Positions 10,701 to 22,457 of a stretch of 64,000 bases of DNA are shown here, piece after piece. Under the pieces are notes generated by a model. The model was not told where the DNA came from and made no database searches. It saw only the letters and a program-made list of their open reading frames with translations. The DNA comes from Calycina herbarum (taxonomy: Eukaryota; Ascomycota; Leotiomycetes; Helotiales; Pezizellaceae). The stretch is taken from contig LLEY01000035.1 of assembly GCA_001414485.1 (NCBI GenBank), forward strand, positions 248,001-312,000, in the 5' to 3' direction. The stretch's first letter is position 1, and the number at the start of each line of letters is the position of its first letter. The position numbers and the translations under genes were made by a program.

Positions 10701-13251
10701 CGGCCGATGGTATAAGACATTCAATATCTGGACCAAACCCGAGTGGGTGGTTTTGACTCCGAAAAAGACAGTGTTCGGTACTCAAGTACTTGTACACATG
10801 ATCTCGTGTTAGATCACCAGCAGCATCAGAAGTTTCTATGCCAGTGACAGTACATACGAAGTCTGGTTCACAGTCCAGACGCTTCATCAATGGCTGCAAA
10901 ACCACACAAATCGCCTCCAGAAGGAAAAATAAGAATCCCCTCCCCGGATATATGCCACGGCCTTTCAAGCTCAACCCAAGATGCCTGTTCTACAATCTTT
11001 ACAACGATCATGGAATCGACAGACGATGCAGGTGACACAAGATCCTTCAACAAGCACACCGCCAAACTTCCAGATCTCTTACACCAAGTATATCTTTCCG
11101 GAATTGAAAGTCACTTGAGATCACAGAGTACACCTCCAGATCACCAGAAACTTCCTAGGATTTAGGCTCATGATGAAACAGCTATATATATTAAATACCA
11201 GGAAGTCGGTTCTTCTGCTCTTTTATCCCCAGACCACGTCTGCCCCCTCCCTCCCCATTTAAATCCATGATCTTGTATCTCCAAACCAGGACAAGGGATG
11301 GAGTATCTTTGTACAACCAACCACCCACACCCATGATCCGGTGGTAGTAACACAAAGACCGAAGACTTACTTATCTCGAAAGCACAAAAAAAAAACGCCT
11401 CGCACCTTGATGGCAATGGAACGCAACGGGTTCTGCAACACCATAATTTACCTCTCTCTGAATTTCCGATTCCGATTCTCGAATTCTATAACGATTGAAG
11501 ATTTGGTTCTCTGGTTATCTAGAGCACACACCCCCTTGTATCATGTACGAAATAAAGTATATATTTGCCATTTCCCTTTCCTGACACGTCATATGTCACC
11601 TCTTTCCCGCCTCGCCTGCCTGGAAAATCTCCCACGAACATGCTTTTTCATCCCGTTGTCTTGCCACACTCACACTTAAAACATTGTCTCCAACGGCTCT
11701 CTTTTGGCGGTCGAATCAAAAGCTGCTGACTGCGTTAAAATGGTAGACATGGCGCTCTGTGGCGTCTGTACTACGCGGCAACAATTCTTTTTTTCCTTCC
11801 CCCCGGCCTCCTTCGTTTTTCATTGGAGTTGGAGATGTTGAGATGTTTGATGAAAATTGTATAGTGGAATAATTACCGTTGACGTTTCGACAGAGAGTTA
11901 AACTTTATTTCTATCATTTCTTTCGAGCCGCCTTCTCTTCTTTTCCAAAAGTCCGGTTGAGAGTTATTCGCGAACCCCCAACCCCCGTTCCATGACGAAT
12001 TCCTTGGCGATCTTCAATTGAAGATCTGCTGGCCAATGGAAATACAATCTTTGACGCTTGGAAGGGTTGGGTGGTGTATGAGTGTACCCCTCTTTCCATG
12101 TCTTTCGAGATGCGCTATCTTGCACTGATGGATGGCGTACACCTACTGTACACCTCCTTTCCATTACACCAGATGCACATCCATGTAACATTTCTCGAAT
12201 ATGGTATAGCAGAGGACTCGAGCGGTCAAGAAGATAGATAACCTTGCATTCCAGTTCCAGAACCTGTATACACCCCTACGAAACCAACAAGTGCGGAGGT
12301 ACCTCAGGGGTTGTAGTCGTATTCTTTCTTGATGGAGTAGAGTAGTCTTTCTATACGTGGCCACTGTGCCGCGAGAATCAAATCAATTGGGAGGGTGTTA
12401 GTGCTTAGTATAGGGATGGGTTTATCATAAGTGGAGTTCAGTCCTTCCTCTACATAGCTTACAATTCCTCCATACACTTGTGATTTCAAATTCAAGCCAG
12501 ATCTACAAAAATGGACTCGACTAAAGGTAAGACAGGTGCGGGAATATATATTAAAAGTAAAAAAAAACCTAATCTTAAATTCAAAACATCATCCTCAGAT
12601 AAAATTACCCCAGATCTCAAGACGCCATACGGACCGACTTCTGATGAAGGAAACAGGACAGAGTTCACGGATCCTTGTCGAGGAAACAGGGACCCCCATC
12701 CTCCGATCCTCAATCAAATCTGAAATTTAGAAAATCTTGTTACGGAAAGGCAAGGCCTTGTTGATTTTTGGTGAACCCCTGAGGAGGGGGGCACTTGGCG
12801 TGGGTTTGGTGATGACGATAAGGCTTTTTTGTTGTTGATCCTTTTCGATCGCTGAAGAATGGGAGCTTGAGGGGATCTTTTGGAAAAATGAGGTTATCGC
12901 GAGATTTGCAGATAGAGTTCCCAGTTTACCAAGAAAATGCGAAAGAGTTTCCTATTTTGGAAATGGAAATGGAGCCTTTCATGCTAAGAGAGGGATATGC
13001 TGGCGAGTGATTTTCTGTATGGATGGATGGGGGGAGTTGCAGATCTTGTATGCTCAACCCTGTCAAACTCTATCATGGCATTCAGAAAAACAACAAGGCT
13101 GAGGACGGGAATAAGTTTATTTGTGCCAAGAGAGGGGGGTATTCTAGAAAACGCCGACTTGCCGACGCGAGCGCAAATTGTTGTCAGCCTCGTCTGTCGC
13201 GTATCCAAGCTTCCGAGCTTTATTGCACAGCTACGACATCAACCCCTCAAC
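7760..13251. other. Long divergent intergenic region (5.5 kb) between BNI4-like and SWC5 genes
   Basis: No gene recognised. 7960-8640 is polypurine-rich on the plus strand and probably holds the leader and promoter of the Bni4-like gene; its open frames are compositional. 8640-8720 is GC-rich. 9860-10435 has an open frame of 190 codons without family resemblance or splice support. The rest (10440-13250) is ordinary AT-balanced sequence with A- and T-runs. Such long spacers upstream of morphogenesis genes often hold long leaders and regulatory sites, which I cannot pinpoint here. Confidence 0.5.
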
Positions 13252-14324
13252 ATGCCACCCGAATTAATACCCGACGACGAAGAATACGTTTCTGGAGAAG
13301 ACTCGGACTTTGCGCCCGATGCTGTGCCTACGAAAGGAGAAGATGAAGAGTCTTCAGATGAGGAACCAGAGCTCGTGGTCGCGGAGGTGAAAACCAAGCC
13401 TACGAAACGGAAACGAGGAGATGTAGAAGAGGCAGAGGATGCGGGGTTTGAGAACTCGGGGGACGAAGCTATCATTGAACGCGGTTTGAAGAGACAGAAG
13501 AGGAAGAAGAAGGGCAAGGATAGGGATGAAGTGCTGCTTGATGATGAAGGAGGGGAAGGGGGTTTGGTGAAGACGAGGAGTATGAGGGCGGCTGAGTACA
13601 TACTTCCCTCCACAATCGTGTATATATATATGCTAATTATGGGAATAGGAAAACAGAAAAAAAGGTCGCCCTCCAAGACACCTCCAAATCCACAATCGAC
13701 GTCGACGCCCTCTGGACCTCCATGATATCCGGCAAACCCATCAATCCCCCAACCGAACCCACCTCCCCGAAAACCGCCAAAAGCCCAGAGCTAAAACGCA
13801 CAAACATCCCTCCTTCACCGACGCAAAATGTGCGGTCGCCGAGTACGATCAACGACGGGCCCGACTCCATGGTCCTCATAAAACGCAGCTACCACTTCGC
13901 CGGCAAACTGCACCACGAACAAAAACTCGTCTCCAAATCCTCCGCAGAAGCGAAACTCTTTCTCGCCTCTCAGCCCTCCAACGCCCCCCAAGAAATATCC
14001 ACATCCCCTCCGAAGCGAGCACCTAAGAAGGCGAGGAGGTCGATTTTCGAACCGAGGGTTGAGTTACCTATACGTACCGACCTCAAGTTTGGGGTAAGGA
14101 AGGAAGGGGAGAGGTTGGAGGGGACAGGGAAGGAGAAGAAATTGAATACGGTTGAGAAGAGCGCGATGGATTGGGCGGGCTTTGTGGATAAGGAGGGGAT
14201 CGGAGAGGAACTTGATCAAGCTGGGAAGAGTAGGGGGGCTTATAGGGCGAGGCAGGAGTTTTTGGCGCGGGTGGAGGGGAAGAAGGAGGAGGAGGCTAGG
14301 AGGGCGAGGGGGATTGTTAGTTAA
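13252..14324 (+). CDS. SWC5: SWR1-complex subunit Swc5 (BCNT-C domain)
   Basis: Two exons, 13252-13595 and 13649-14324, with a 53-base intron (GTACAT donor, GGAATAG acceptor); 339 residues. Swc5 is the SWR1 chromatin-remodeller subunit needed for exchange of H2A for H2A.Z. The N-terminal half is very acidic (DDEEYVSGEDSDF, EDEESSDEEPE) followed by lysine-rich stretches, consistent with histone binding. The C-terminal half carries the BCNT-C block: LNTVEKSAMDWAGFVDKEGI...ELDQAGKSRGAYRARQEFL, with the family hallmark W and Y-AR-EFL. The join restores RAAEKTEKKVALQDTSKSTIDVDALW, which fits the family. The ATG at 13252 follows CTCAAC. An open frame extends further upstream (from 12997), but the downstream ATG matches the start expected for Swc5. 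Nuclear. Confidence 0.92.
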
Positions 14325-16139
14325 GATGAGAGAGGGTGGATTAGGGAGGAGGGATGTGTAGTGATATTGTAACACCTCGGATGATGATTATGAATAATTT
14401 ATATTTTTTTTGGCTACATATTCTTTGGAGTTGCTTCTAGGTTTGGCTTACTCGTGGAAGCAGATCTCTTACAAAGTGTTTATTCCTTCAAAATAATCCC
14501 CTTGTTTCCTTGTCTTCTTTTCCCACTGGGCATCCAGTGTGGTTTGTGAACTTACTTGTTAACGATATCCATCAAAAGGAACCTCGATGCTAAAAGTACA
14601 CAACTTTCCCCTCATTCTTCAGGGAAAGGTGGTGTAGTGATTTTTTCCTTATACTTTTTTTGTTCCAGGTTGTGCTTTTATCTGTATCACTGACAGGTAC
14701 TTTCGGGGTAGGTCTCACAAATTACCATTCGATATGCGACTACCTACAGACTTTCCCTCAGGCGCAAGATTTTTGCCCAAATTTTTTGTTCGCTATTCGA
14801 GGAGAGTCTTGCTTGTTGGGTATATGTACAGCTTTTTGGCCTCGTCTTGTTTTTCTTATATGTGTGCAACAATAACAACTTAACAACGATTCGGTGGTTG
14901 GTTTCCACGCACTTCCAGGTCTTGGATTTATACTCTAGCGCGGGTTGTGAAATTGTGAGGAAAGGGGAGAAGGATTTGGAGGGGAGTTGAGGAAGAAAAG
15001 TTTTGGAGAAAAGATTGTCACGAGGGATTTTTGCTGTCGATTGTTTGGTTGTTGTCGTTTCTTGGTTTTTGATTCTTGATTCTTGGCTTTTTTGAATTGG
15101 CTCCATGGATCGTTAGAAGGTGGTGAGCTTTCTTGGTTTCTCATTCGCTTGCTTCACGCGAATTGATACTCTTCCTTAGATTCTCCCGGAAAATATGTAT
15201 TTCCTTGTCGATCTTAACGCTGCCATGCTAGAATTTTTCTGTGCTCTCCCGCTTATTTATATAGTTCTCTTTCAATTGCTTGGCAGCTGAATACCTCTGT
15301 GGGTTATTTTTAGGTTATTGTTGCTCCAGTTTCTTCTAGGCAACGAGAGGTGAGAAGCTGATGGAGCATTGACGAGTGTCTAGTTTCGAGGGTTTTACTT
15401 TCGTACTAAAATGACTTGGAGCTATGAAGAGAAATGGTGAGCGTGAGGATTCATTCGTCATTCCCACCTACTTTTTGCAACCTCGCTTCGACATGGCGGA
15501 CTCCAAAAGAGATCTTGGTTAAGAAGGGGTTGTGGGAGCTGGGTAAGTTGACTGACTTGAAATTATTGGGTTAAGGGGGGGGGGGGTTAATGATTAGATG
15601 ACGCATAAGTGAAGCTTACAATGTAAAAATATTAGAAAAGACCACCGGCGCGAGTACCATTCACTCCAGAACGACTTGAAAGCTGGGACCTTGGACCCCA
15701 CAAAAGGCCCACAAAACAAAACAAAACAAATAAAATATCGTGAAAGGCCTAAATGAGAAAAGCTCTGGCAGTCAATTGTAAAGAAGCCTGTATGGCCTAA
15801 TGGTTAATACAGGCAACACCAGTATCACAAGATATGGGTGCCTACGCATTAACGTGTAAACTAGTGTGGGATTGACAGCCTAAAATATAACACAGGTAAT
15901 GCTGTGTTTGACTTGGCCACCTTGTAAGAGGATGTAGTTTTTTGGTTCTGATGGAAGCCAAAGTCCTTTTCGTGGTATAGAGGAAATTCTGGAAATGTGG
16001 GGATTTTGTGAGGTGGGTTAAGCGAGGGGGTTGGTGGGGGAGTTCGGGGGTTGTGTTCATTCGATAGGTATTCACTCATCCCAAAGGCCAGTTTCTGACT
16101 TGAAAAGGCACGAGTTGGGGTTTGAAACTCAATTTATTT
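14325..16139. other. Intergenic, 3' of SWC5
   Basis: No gene seen. It contains T-rich stretches near 14400-14660, a run of 11 G near 15578-15588 flanked by TTAA on both sides, an (AAAAC)n tract at about 15713-15728, and the two-hairpin element at 15786-15840 listed separately. Confidence 0.5.
15786..15840 (+). other. Two adjacent hairpins with a tRNA A-box-like loop
   Basis: The first stem is perfect: GCCTGTAT (15786-15793) pairs with ATACAGGC (15807-15814), and the 13-base loop plus stem spells TGGCCTAATGG, which fits the RNA polymerase III A box. The second stem spans 15817-15840 (CACC-GTATC with GATAT-GGTG, one mismatch, loop ACAA). No B box or acceptor stem follows, so it is not a functional tRNA. 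It could be a tRNA-derived relic or an unrelated structured element. Confidence 0.35.
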
Positions 16140-17160
16140 TCAACATGGTTTACTTCGCGGGTATGGCGATTAACCCCTTCACGATTCTGATTTTCTGCTC
16201 CTAGGTTGGTAGTCTCACACAAGTCTACCTTTCAACCAATGAACCGACACCTCAGCCAATTTGTTATGCTTCAGCTGCGTCACCCATGCCAGTCTTTGCC
16301 TATCACGAATTCTCCTGTACGCAAACCGAAACATACAGAACGGCTACTTCAAACCCATCTCTGGCGGTGATCTTGACCTACGCTCCACCATATTCACAAC
16401 TCAGCACCTTGGTGCCCAATCTATCCACTACAAAATAGGGTAATTGGGATTCAAATGTGATTGCCACGGCTTCTGATGCTGTAGACCGATACGGCCAAGC
16501 AGTGTGGTCTAAACAACGGGCTTCAGCTTCGCTGGTCAACTCCAGTACGGGAAGATACTCGACGACCGTCAGCCCAACTCCAGTTCCAACAAGCGAGTTG
16601 ATCCTACCCCCACCAGAGTATTTTGAACCGATAGACTGTTTCAACTTTCCCAAGGGGTTTGTTTTCGGCGTAGCAGGCTCCCCGACACAATGTGAAGGTG
16701 CAGTAGCAATGGAGGGGAAATCCCTAAGCGCTATGGAAAAACTAAGCTTTGAACCATTAGGACCTTTCAATAATCATGTCACCAACTAGCACTATTTCCT
16801 CTATAAACAGGATTTTGAAAGACTTGCCTCCATTGGGGTAAAATATTACAGCTTCAGTATTCCATGGACTCGAATTCTACCATTCACTTATCCTGGGACC
16901 CCTGCTAACCAGCAAGCTCTAGATCACTACAATGATCTTCTACATTTTGTGATCCAGAAGGGGATGTCTCCTATTGTGACAATGTTGCACTTTGACACCC
17001 CTTTTGCCTTTTATGATTTCGACGTAAGCGACCTCGCCAATTCCTCTCTGGGTTATGTGGATGGGAATTACGGTTCTCAGGAGTTCGAAGATGAATTCGT
17101 GCATTATGGCAAGATTCTCATGACACACTTTGCCGATCGTGTCTCTGTTTGGTTTACGTA
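16140..17160 (+). pseudogene. Glycoside hydrolase family 1 (beta-glucosidase) relic
   Basis: One reading frame from about 16205 to 17158 encodes the N-terminal half of a fungal GH1 protein: a Thr/Ser-rich leader (ETYRTATSNPS, TYAPPYSQLSTLVP), then EYFEPIDCFNFPKGFVFGVAGS, YYSFSIPWTRILPFTYPG, HYNDLLHFVIQKGMSPIVTMLHFDTP and NYGSQEFEDEFVHYGKILMTHFADRVSVWFT. In living homologues this leads straight to the acid/base motif NEP. Here the frame is cut by two TAG codons, at 16436-16438 and 16787-16789 (the latter where homologues have an acidic residue after VTN), and the coding similarity stops at a GTAAGT at about 17160. Both catalytic glutamates (NEP, and ENG further on) are therefore missing. A possible start is ATG 16144 with an intron before 16205. 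Clearly a dead, 3'-truncated copy. Confidence 0.85.
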
Positions 17161-17731
17161 AGTTTTCAAAAAGCTAGGAAGAGGAGGAACAAATGAATTT
17201 GAGAAGGCGCCAACACGACTCAGGGAAGGTAGTCATCAGTTTGATGTCCCTACTCTATAAAGGCCAACCCGCGCATAACTCAAATCTTCGCGGAAGTGTG
17301 GCCCTAGTATCCCTTTGAGAGACATCTCAGAATACCCTGCGACTGTAACTTAGAGGAGCACCGACCGTGACTTGCAAGTGTTGCCGACTTCGTGCATATC
17401 CCGTTCAAGGTTGAATGAAGGTACACAGGTTTTCTGTTTTATCGGTGTGCACTGTGTGCATTGTGTGCAGAAGAACTTGGAGACTCCGTTTCCGAAACAT
17501 CGGGATTCGTTAAAAGTACAGCACAAAAGATAAATGTTGCCTTTCCCTTCATTGATTCTTGACAAGTCAAGTCGTTTCTATATGTGGCAAGGGCAATTGG
17601 CTTGTGAGGGCTGAACCTTGGACAAATACTTCCCCAATATTCGATCCAAAAGTTTCCTTAGTCGCCAGCTTATGCTTCAAGTGAAAACGAAAATTAAGAT
17701 GATGAAGAGGGGAACTTGAAGCAACACGTAC
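17161..17731. other. Intergenic
   Basis: Sequence between the truncated GH1 relic and the dead ULD tail. I searched for the missing 3' half of the GH1 gene (NEP, ENG motifs) and saw none. No other feature. Confidence 0.5.
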
Positions 17732-17880
17732 CTTCCATCGCATCAGAACCCGGTTCTTGTTCTATTCTTCCGTTCCAAATTTGATGAAGCCAGTCATTGA
17801 AGGAGACAGGTTCACCAGGGAGTGACACCCCTTGGTAGTTTGGGTGACTGTAAAGCTCTTTCTCGGCAATCGCGGACTCT
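17732..17880 (-). pseudogene. C-terminal relic of a second ULD-type protein
   Basis: Minus-strand frame reading SAIAEKELYSHPNYQGV, then PGEPVSFNDWLHQIWNGRI and a further open stretch ending at a GTACGT donor. Its core VSFNDWLHQIW matches the C-terminus of the intact neighbour (FSFSDWLNQIW, at 18062). No other exon of the family is visible around it, so it is the leftover tail of a tandem paralogue. Confidence 0.6.
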
Positions 17881-18061
17881 GATAGGGGAAGCTCATTGTA
17901 GTAGATAAATCACGAAACTCCTCTGAATTTTCAAACATGGAAGAGATGAAGCTTCTTGGTTCTAATTCATGAGAGAGAATAGACTGCTTTGTAAAGCTTT
18001 TACCTTCCCTTAAAATTTTCCTCTCACTACCCAGGGCTCACAATATCTTTGAGAGATGGTA

Positions 18062-20088
18062 TCATTCATGTTCTTGGTATCCGCCACTGCTCCAGATCTG
18101 ATTTAGCCAGTCGCTAAAGGAGAAGGGCTCAGTGCGATGAATAGAACACGCGGCCTTTTCTCTGAAGGCAGCAAACCCAAACTGGAATACATCTTTGCTG
18201 AAACAACCACTTGTCGAAGGAAAAAGGTGAACGGGAATCTGTTCCCTCAAAGTGATATACACGTTCCGATACATCTCCATTTCTCTCATTTCAGCCCTTC
18301 GCAATGCTTCTAGCTCCAACACCTTATCCATAAGCCGACACTGAATCACAATTCCAGGAATTTGGAATGGTTTCAAATCACGAAGTCGGGAAGTTAATGG
18401 TAGAGTGGTTGATTGTAGAGAAGGAATCCCGTGGCTGGGGTACTTGTAAACCCAGATTCCAGGACACGCTGGTGTGTAATCGTGTGCGAAGTTTGCAATA
18501 TATTTTGCCCTTTCCTCGAATGATATTTCCCCTCTGAAACAATGGTTCAGGAATTCAAGCTCAGCAGGAACAGCAGACGCCATATCACAATCACCCAAAA
18601 GTCTAAGGTCTTTTTCAGTTTGTGCTTGGAGCAATTCGATCTCATTGGGGGAAATCAAGGGCTTGTTGTACTGGTCGTTGATGGGGGCAAAGGAAGTGTA
18701 TCGCAAGCCACACAGCTGGCTGTGTTTTGCAATTAGTAATGGGACATATACATAAGTGATTTTAAAGTGAGCTCCTTACCAAGTACTCTCCGAGGCTCCG
18801 TTGTTCTGAAATTGCGAGGATTCTCCACACGAAAATCTTGGGCAGAGATACTTGAGTGTTGCAAATTTCATGGCCATATGCATTGTTATTTTGATTCCAG
18901 GGTGAACAGATTTTTGCCAGTCTTCTGGATTGATGATCGTACCCGGGAGCCGAGAGTTCGTGAGATAATATTCTGTATTCGAGACCTTAGCCCTCCCGGG
19001 TGTGTTCTTGAATTCGACTTGAAGAAGACCACTAAAAGTCTGGAAAGATTTCAGCACGGGATCATTTGAATCATTAAGTATCAAGCTACTAACTTACCTC
19101 CCAATATTTGAACCATTCATACGGCAGCTCTCTGACAATACCTAGGCCATCTTCAAAAAGAATGCATTCTGAACTTGCAAGACTTGGTGATGAGGCAAGC
19201 TGATCTTGAATTCTATATAGCGTTGAATATATCTGCATATTTATCTGCAAGATCCTTTCTAGCAAAGCGCGGGTTTCAGCTGAGAAGGTGCTTAGGAAGG
19301 TGGTAATTTGTGCTGGCAGTGAGTGGAGAGTGAGTAGAGAGACTCGAGTTGAAAATAAACCAGCTTTCAATGCGTTGTAGCTTCGAGCAAGTCGGGTTGT
19401 GTTCTCCGATATGTTTCCAAGTTTCGAATCAAGATTGCTTTCCAAGTCACAGATTCTTCTGTTTGTGATTCTTTGTACATTTACAGTTTCGTCCTTCATC
19501 CCCCTCGCTTCCTTTGCAAGCGAGTCAATCTTCGAGCGATGCATCTCGATGTTCATCATCAATTGATTGTGTCGTATTCCAGCTCGAGATTCATGTGTAG
19601 AAACTGTTTCCGAGATCTGGAGTGACAGCAATAGACTGATGCTGATGGTCTTTGCTGATATCAGAGCTCTAAATTTCGCAACGTCTTCGGAAACAAAAAT
19701 GGCCCATTTAGCCTTTTTGGCAGCTCCACTCAACGGATTACTAGCCCATGGCCCCAAGCTCTTTGAATAGTGATCGATTTCGTTGAGGAACTCCTGTAAT
19801 GGGAATTGACATGCAAGTGCCATACCACGAATTGCGTTGACATGATTGATGTTGTGTTCGTTTGGTTGGATGGCAGCGAGGTGGGAAAATACTTTTTGGA
19901 GGGCGCATAACTCGACGGTCACATGTTGGTATTCTGATGAAGCGCCGTATGCTGTGTTTTTCAAAGCTCTAGATATCTTTGTACATAGTCCTGATGAAAT
20001 AATTAGCAATTGGATGGAGATTTTGGAACAATTATTTACCGATTATTTGAATAAAATCTCCAACGGAGAACCCGAATGCTGGTGTCAT
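18062..20088 (-). CDS. STAND-type N-terminal / fungal ubiquitin-like domain protein
   Basis: Four exons on the minus strand: 20088-20040, 19990-19098, 19039-18780 and 18719-18062; 619 residues, phases consistent. The tiny first exon gives MTPAFGFSVGDFIQIIG, joined to LCTKISRALKN: this is the start typical of fungal proteins with a STAND-associated helical N-terminal domain. A coiled-coil-like helical region follows (about residues 150-240). A fungal ubiquitin-like domain begins with ILFEDGLG and ELPYEWFKYWETFSGLLQVEF and includes EYYLTNSR and PGIKITMHM. Splicing of exons 3 and 4 creates a four-cysteine cluster (CPRFSC...CQLC) resembling a zinc knuckle. The tail has TPACPGIWVYK, SRLRDLKPF and FSFSDWLNQIW, all conserved in this family. 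Function unknown; relatives often sit with NLR-like STAND genes, so a role in signalling or non-self response is only an inference. No NTPase domain is present. Confidence 0.82.
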
Positions 20089-20352
20089 GACTAGATAGTA
20101 CTGGTAGAGGGTGTTAAGCTTCAATGTTCCGAGAACAACGAGGACTTTTGAGGAAGAGACACTCATGTATTAAGGGAACAAGAAGTGTGCCTGAATTAAG
20201 GGAAGATTTTGGGGAGGTACCGTCCTGAATATCCTTAGTCTTGCATGATTTAAGCAGTCCCACCGTGATAGCAGTGCGATTGGTTATGGGATCACTTGGA
20301 TTGCAACATTAGGTCTCGAAATGGGCTGAAGCGGGTTGGGGCGACTCGCACC

Positions 20353-21615
20353 TTAAATTGAGCTGTGTAACTTGAAGATACTGGCCGACACACTGAACTT
20401 TAGGCAAAACTCAACAGCAGCCTTACGTAGTTGATGGATCGGTAGTTCTTGATTTCCCGTTCTAAAAATAAAGCACCGGGGGTTGTGGATTAGGACGTAC
20501 CTCATTCTTCGGGTGGCTTTTTCAGAAGACCTGATTTGGCGAAGGATAATATCATTGGAAACAGATTCTGCGTGGCGTACTGCAGATTCTGGAACAGTTA
20601 TGGGCTCTTCAGGGTCAGTTTGTATTATTGGTGAAATTCTTGCTTGCTTTTTCGGTCCTTGCCCACCTTTCGTATCGTCTTGAGATTGTAGAACGCTCTC
20701 TAGCTGAAGATCGGACAATAACTGCATTAAAGCCATATCAGAACCACGCGTTGTAGTAAACGGGTAGCCGCTCTCATACTCATAGATGCCTTGGAGATGC
20801 TTCTGGAAATCCCCTACTACTTGCTCGTGCTGCCCAAAGATCCCCGCCATCATCCAGATTTCATCGATAATTTTGTGAAGTTGTTTGATTAGCCCAACCT
20901 CAGCTTCGATGCCGAGAAATCTCCTTGCGGTTGATTCAAAATCACTGAATTTGAGATCAAGTGCACTTATCCTAGGAAGATATTCAAGGAAATCTTTCAG
21001 AGCGCTCTGTTTCTGTCCAGCCTGAAGATTAATTAGCTTGTGAGGTCCAAAGTCGAAATCAACATTTAGCACAATTACTCGATGCTCAAACCCGACGTTT
21101 ATTCTGACGCTGGAAGATAAAGTGATAATATTCTAGAGTCAAAAAGCACGCAGGTGTAAAATTTGTGGAGATTGAAGGGAAGGAATCTTTTTGGCAAAGA
21201 TATGCTTACAATGGTACCTTACGGAAGGGTTTTCTAAATATTTTGGGCAATTCTGGGCGCTCATCTAAGGGCTTTCGTCTACCCCCAACCTTAGCTTATG
21301 CATCCTTTCAACTCTATGAAAGGCGGTCTCGAGATTCCGCCCGCATTTGTCGATAGCAGAATTTCTCCAGGCTAATCGAAGTCGATGAGTTTTTTCGATA
21401 ACCTCCCTGTTTGCTTCCACAGCAGAAGATTCCGTTCTCAAATCATCAACTCTAGTCAATTCCCGTTCAAGGCTCTATTGGTTCTCTGCGCCCGCCTTCA
21501 TGTAAATCATATCTCGATCGCTGTACCGGCTTCGAAAATACCGAAATAGAAAGTCATCCTCCAAATGTTCCGGAATTTCTTCCTGATAGAAGTCTTCGCT
21601 TTTATAGTGATCCAT
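20353..21615 (-). pseudogene. Broken CorA-like / coiled-coil protein gene
   Basis: Pieces of one protein on the minus strand. The 5' piece (21615-21266) reads MDHYKSEDFYQEEIPEH..., then meets an in-frame TAG after AGAENQ and resumes with SLERELTRVDDLR and VIEKTHRLRLAWRNSAIDKCG. A second piece (21072-20494) reads NVDFDFGPHKLINLQAGQ and GIEAEVGLIKQLHKIIDEIWMM, ending at a GTACGT donor. A short last exon follows after TTTTTAG at about 20463. The region resembles the cytoplasmic helical part of fungal CorA-like Mg2+ transporter proteins (LIKQLHKIIDE...FGQHEQVV, then IRSSEKATRR), but no GMN motif or membrane helix is present and the N-terminus is absent. I judge it a pseudogene; the family assignment is tentative. 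Confidence 0.45.
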
Positions 21616-22457
21616 GGTGATTATGAGGTGGTTGTGCGCCGGAAATGAAGGGAAAAAAGTGTTCCCTTTTCGCGTTGGGGGAGGACATTCATGAACTTTG
21701 AATATTTTCCTCTAGGGCCTGCCACGGTCCCTAGATTAGGTGCATGATCAGCTCGTTGGACGATTACCAGCTGGAGGACCTGTATATGCACCATGAGCAC
21801 CATATATTTGAAAGATTCCCGAGTTGGAGCTCGTCGAAGACTCGAATATGTTAGCCGCCATGGTATTGATTTGAAGTGTTTGTTGGAGTCAAATGCAATT
21901 ATTCTTGCGCAGCTAAATTTCATAATTGGAAGACAAAAAAGGGAGGATGGTGGGGTGAAGGAAAGCAATTATGACTTGGCGAGGGATGACTGCGTATTTC
22001 TTGGTACCACGGCATCCAAGTTCTCATGGCGAAAATCTTGAGGTAGAAGAGTCCGATATCTATAGTACTGCTGAAGTCCATCTTTTCATCTGCAATGCAC
22101 ATACTCATGGGCTTCAAGTCTTTATTTATCGTCGTGGTCGGGTGAAGTGTTGGTAGCGCAGGAACGAACCAAGCTAGTATTCCCTGTATATAGCCAGGAT
22201 CCTGGGCCTCACCCCTCTATCACTCCTACATGCAATTCCAGAATCATCACAACCCTCATATCCACGGCCTATGCCATACAGTGTGGGTGAATTATTTAGC
22301 GTGGTCGGGTGAAGTATGGGTGAACTATCGCAACTCACTTCCCTCTCCATATTCGAAGTTCTCAAACTTGGGAAGTGACGAAAATACAATCCGACGTTGA
22401 GTACAACACCAAAAAACAAATTCTTGGATCTCTTCAGGAAGTGACGAAAAAAGAACC
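21616..22457. other. Intergenic, promoter side of the SAP-domain gene
   Basis: No gene recognised. Two copies of GTCGGGTGAAGT(G/A)TGGGT-like text lie at about 22138 and 22302, suggesting a short duplicated segment. Confidence 0.45.

Noticed and set aside
15786..15860. Possible tRNA
   Set aside because: An A-box match is present, but there is no B box, T arm or acceptor stem; reported only as a structured element.
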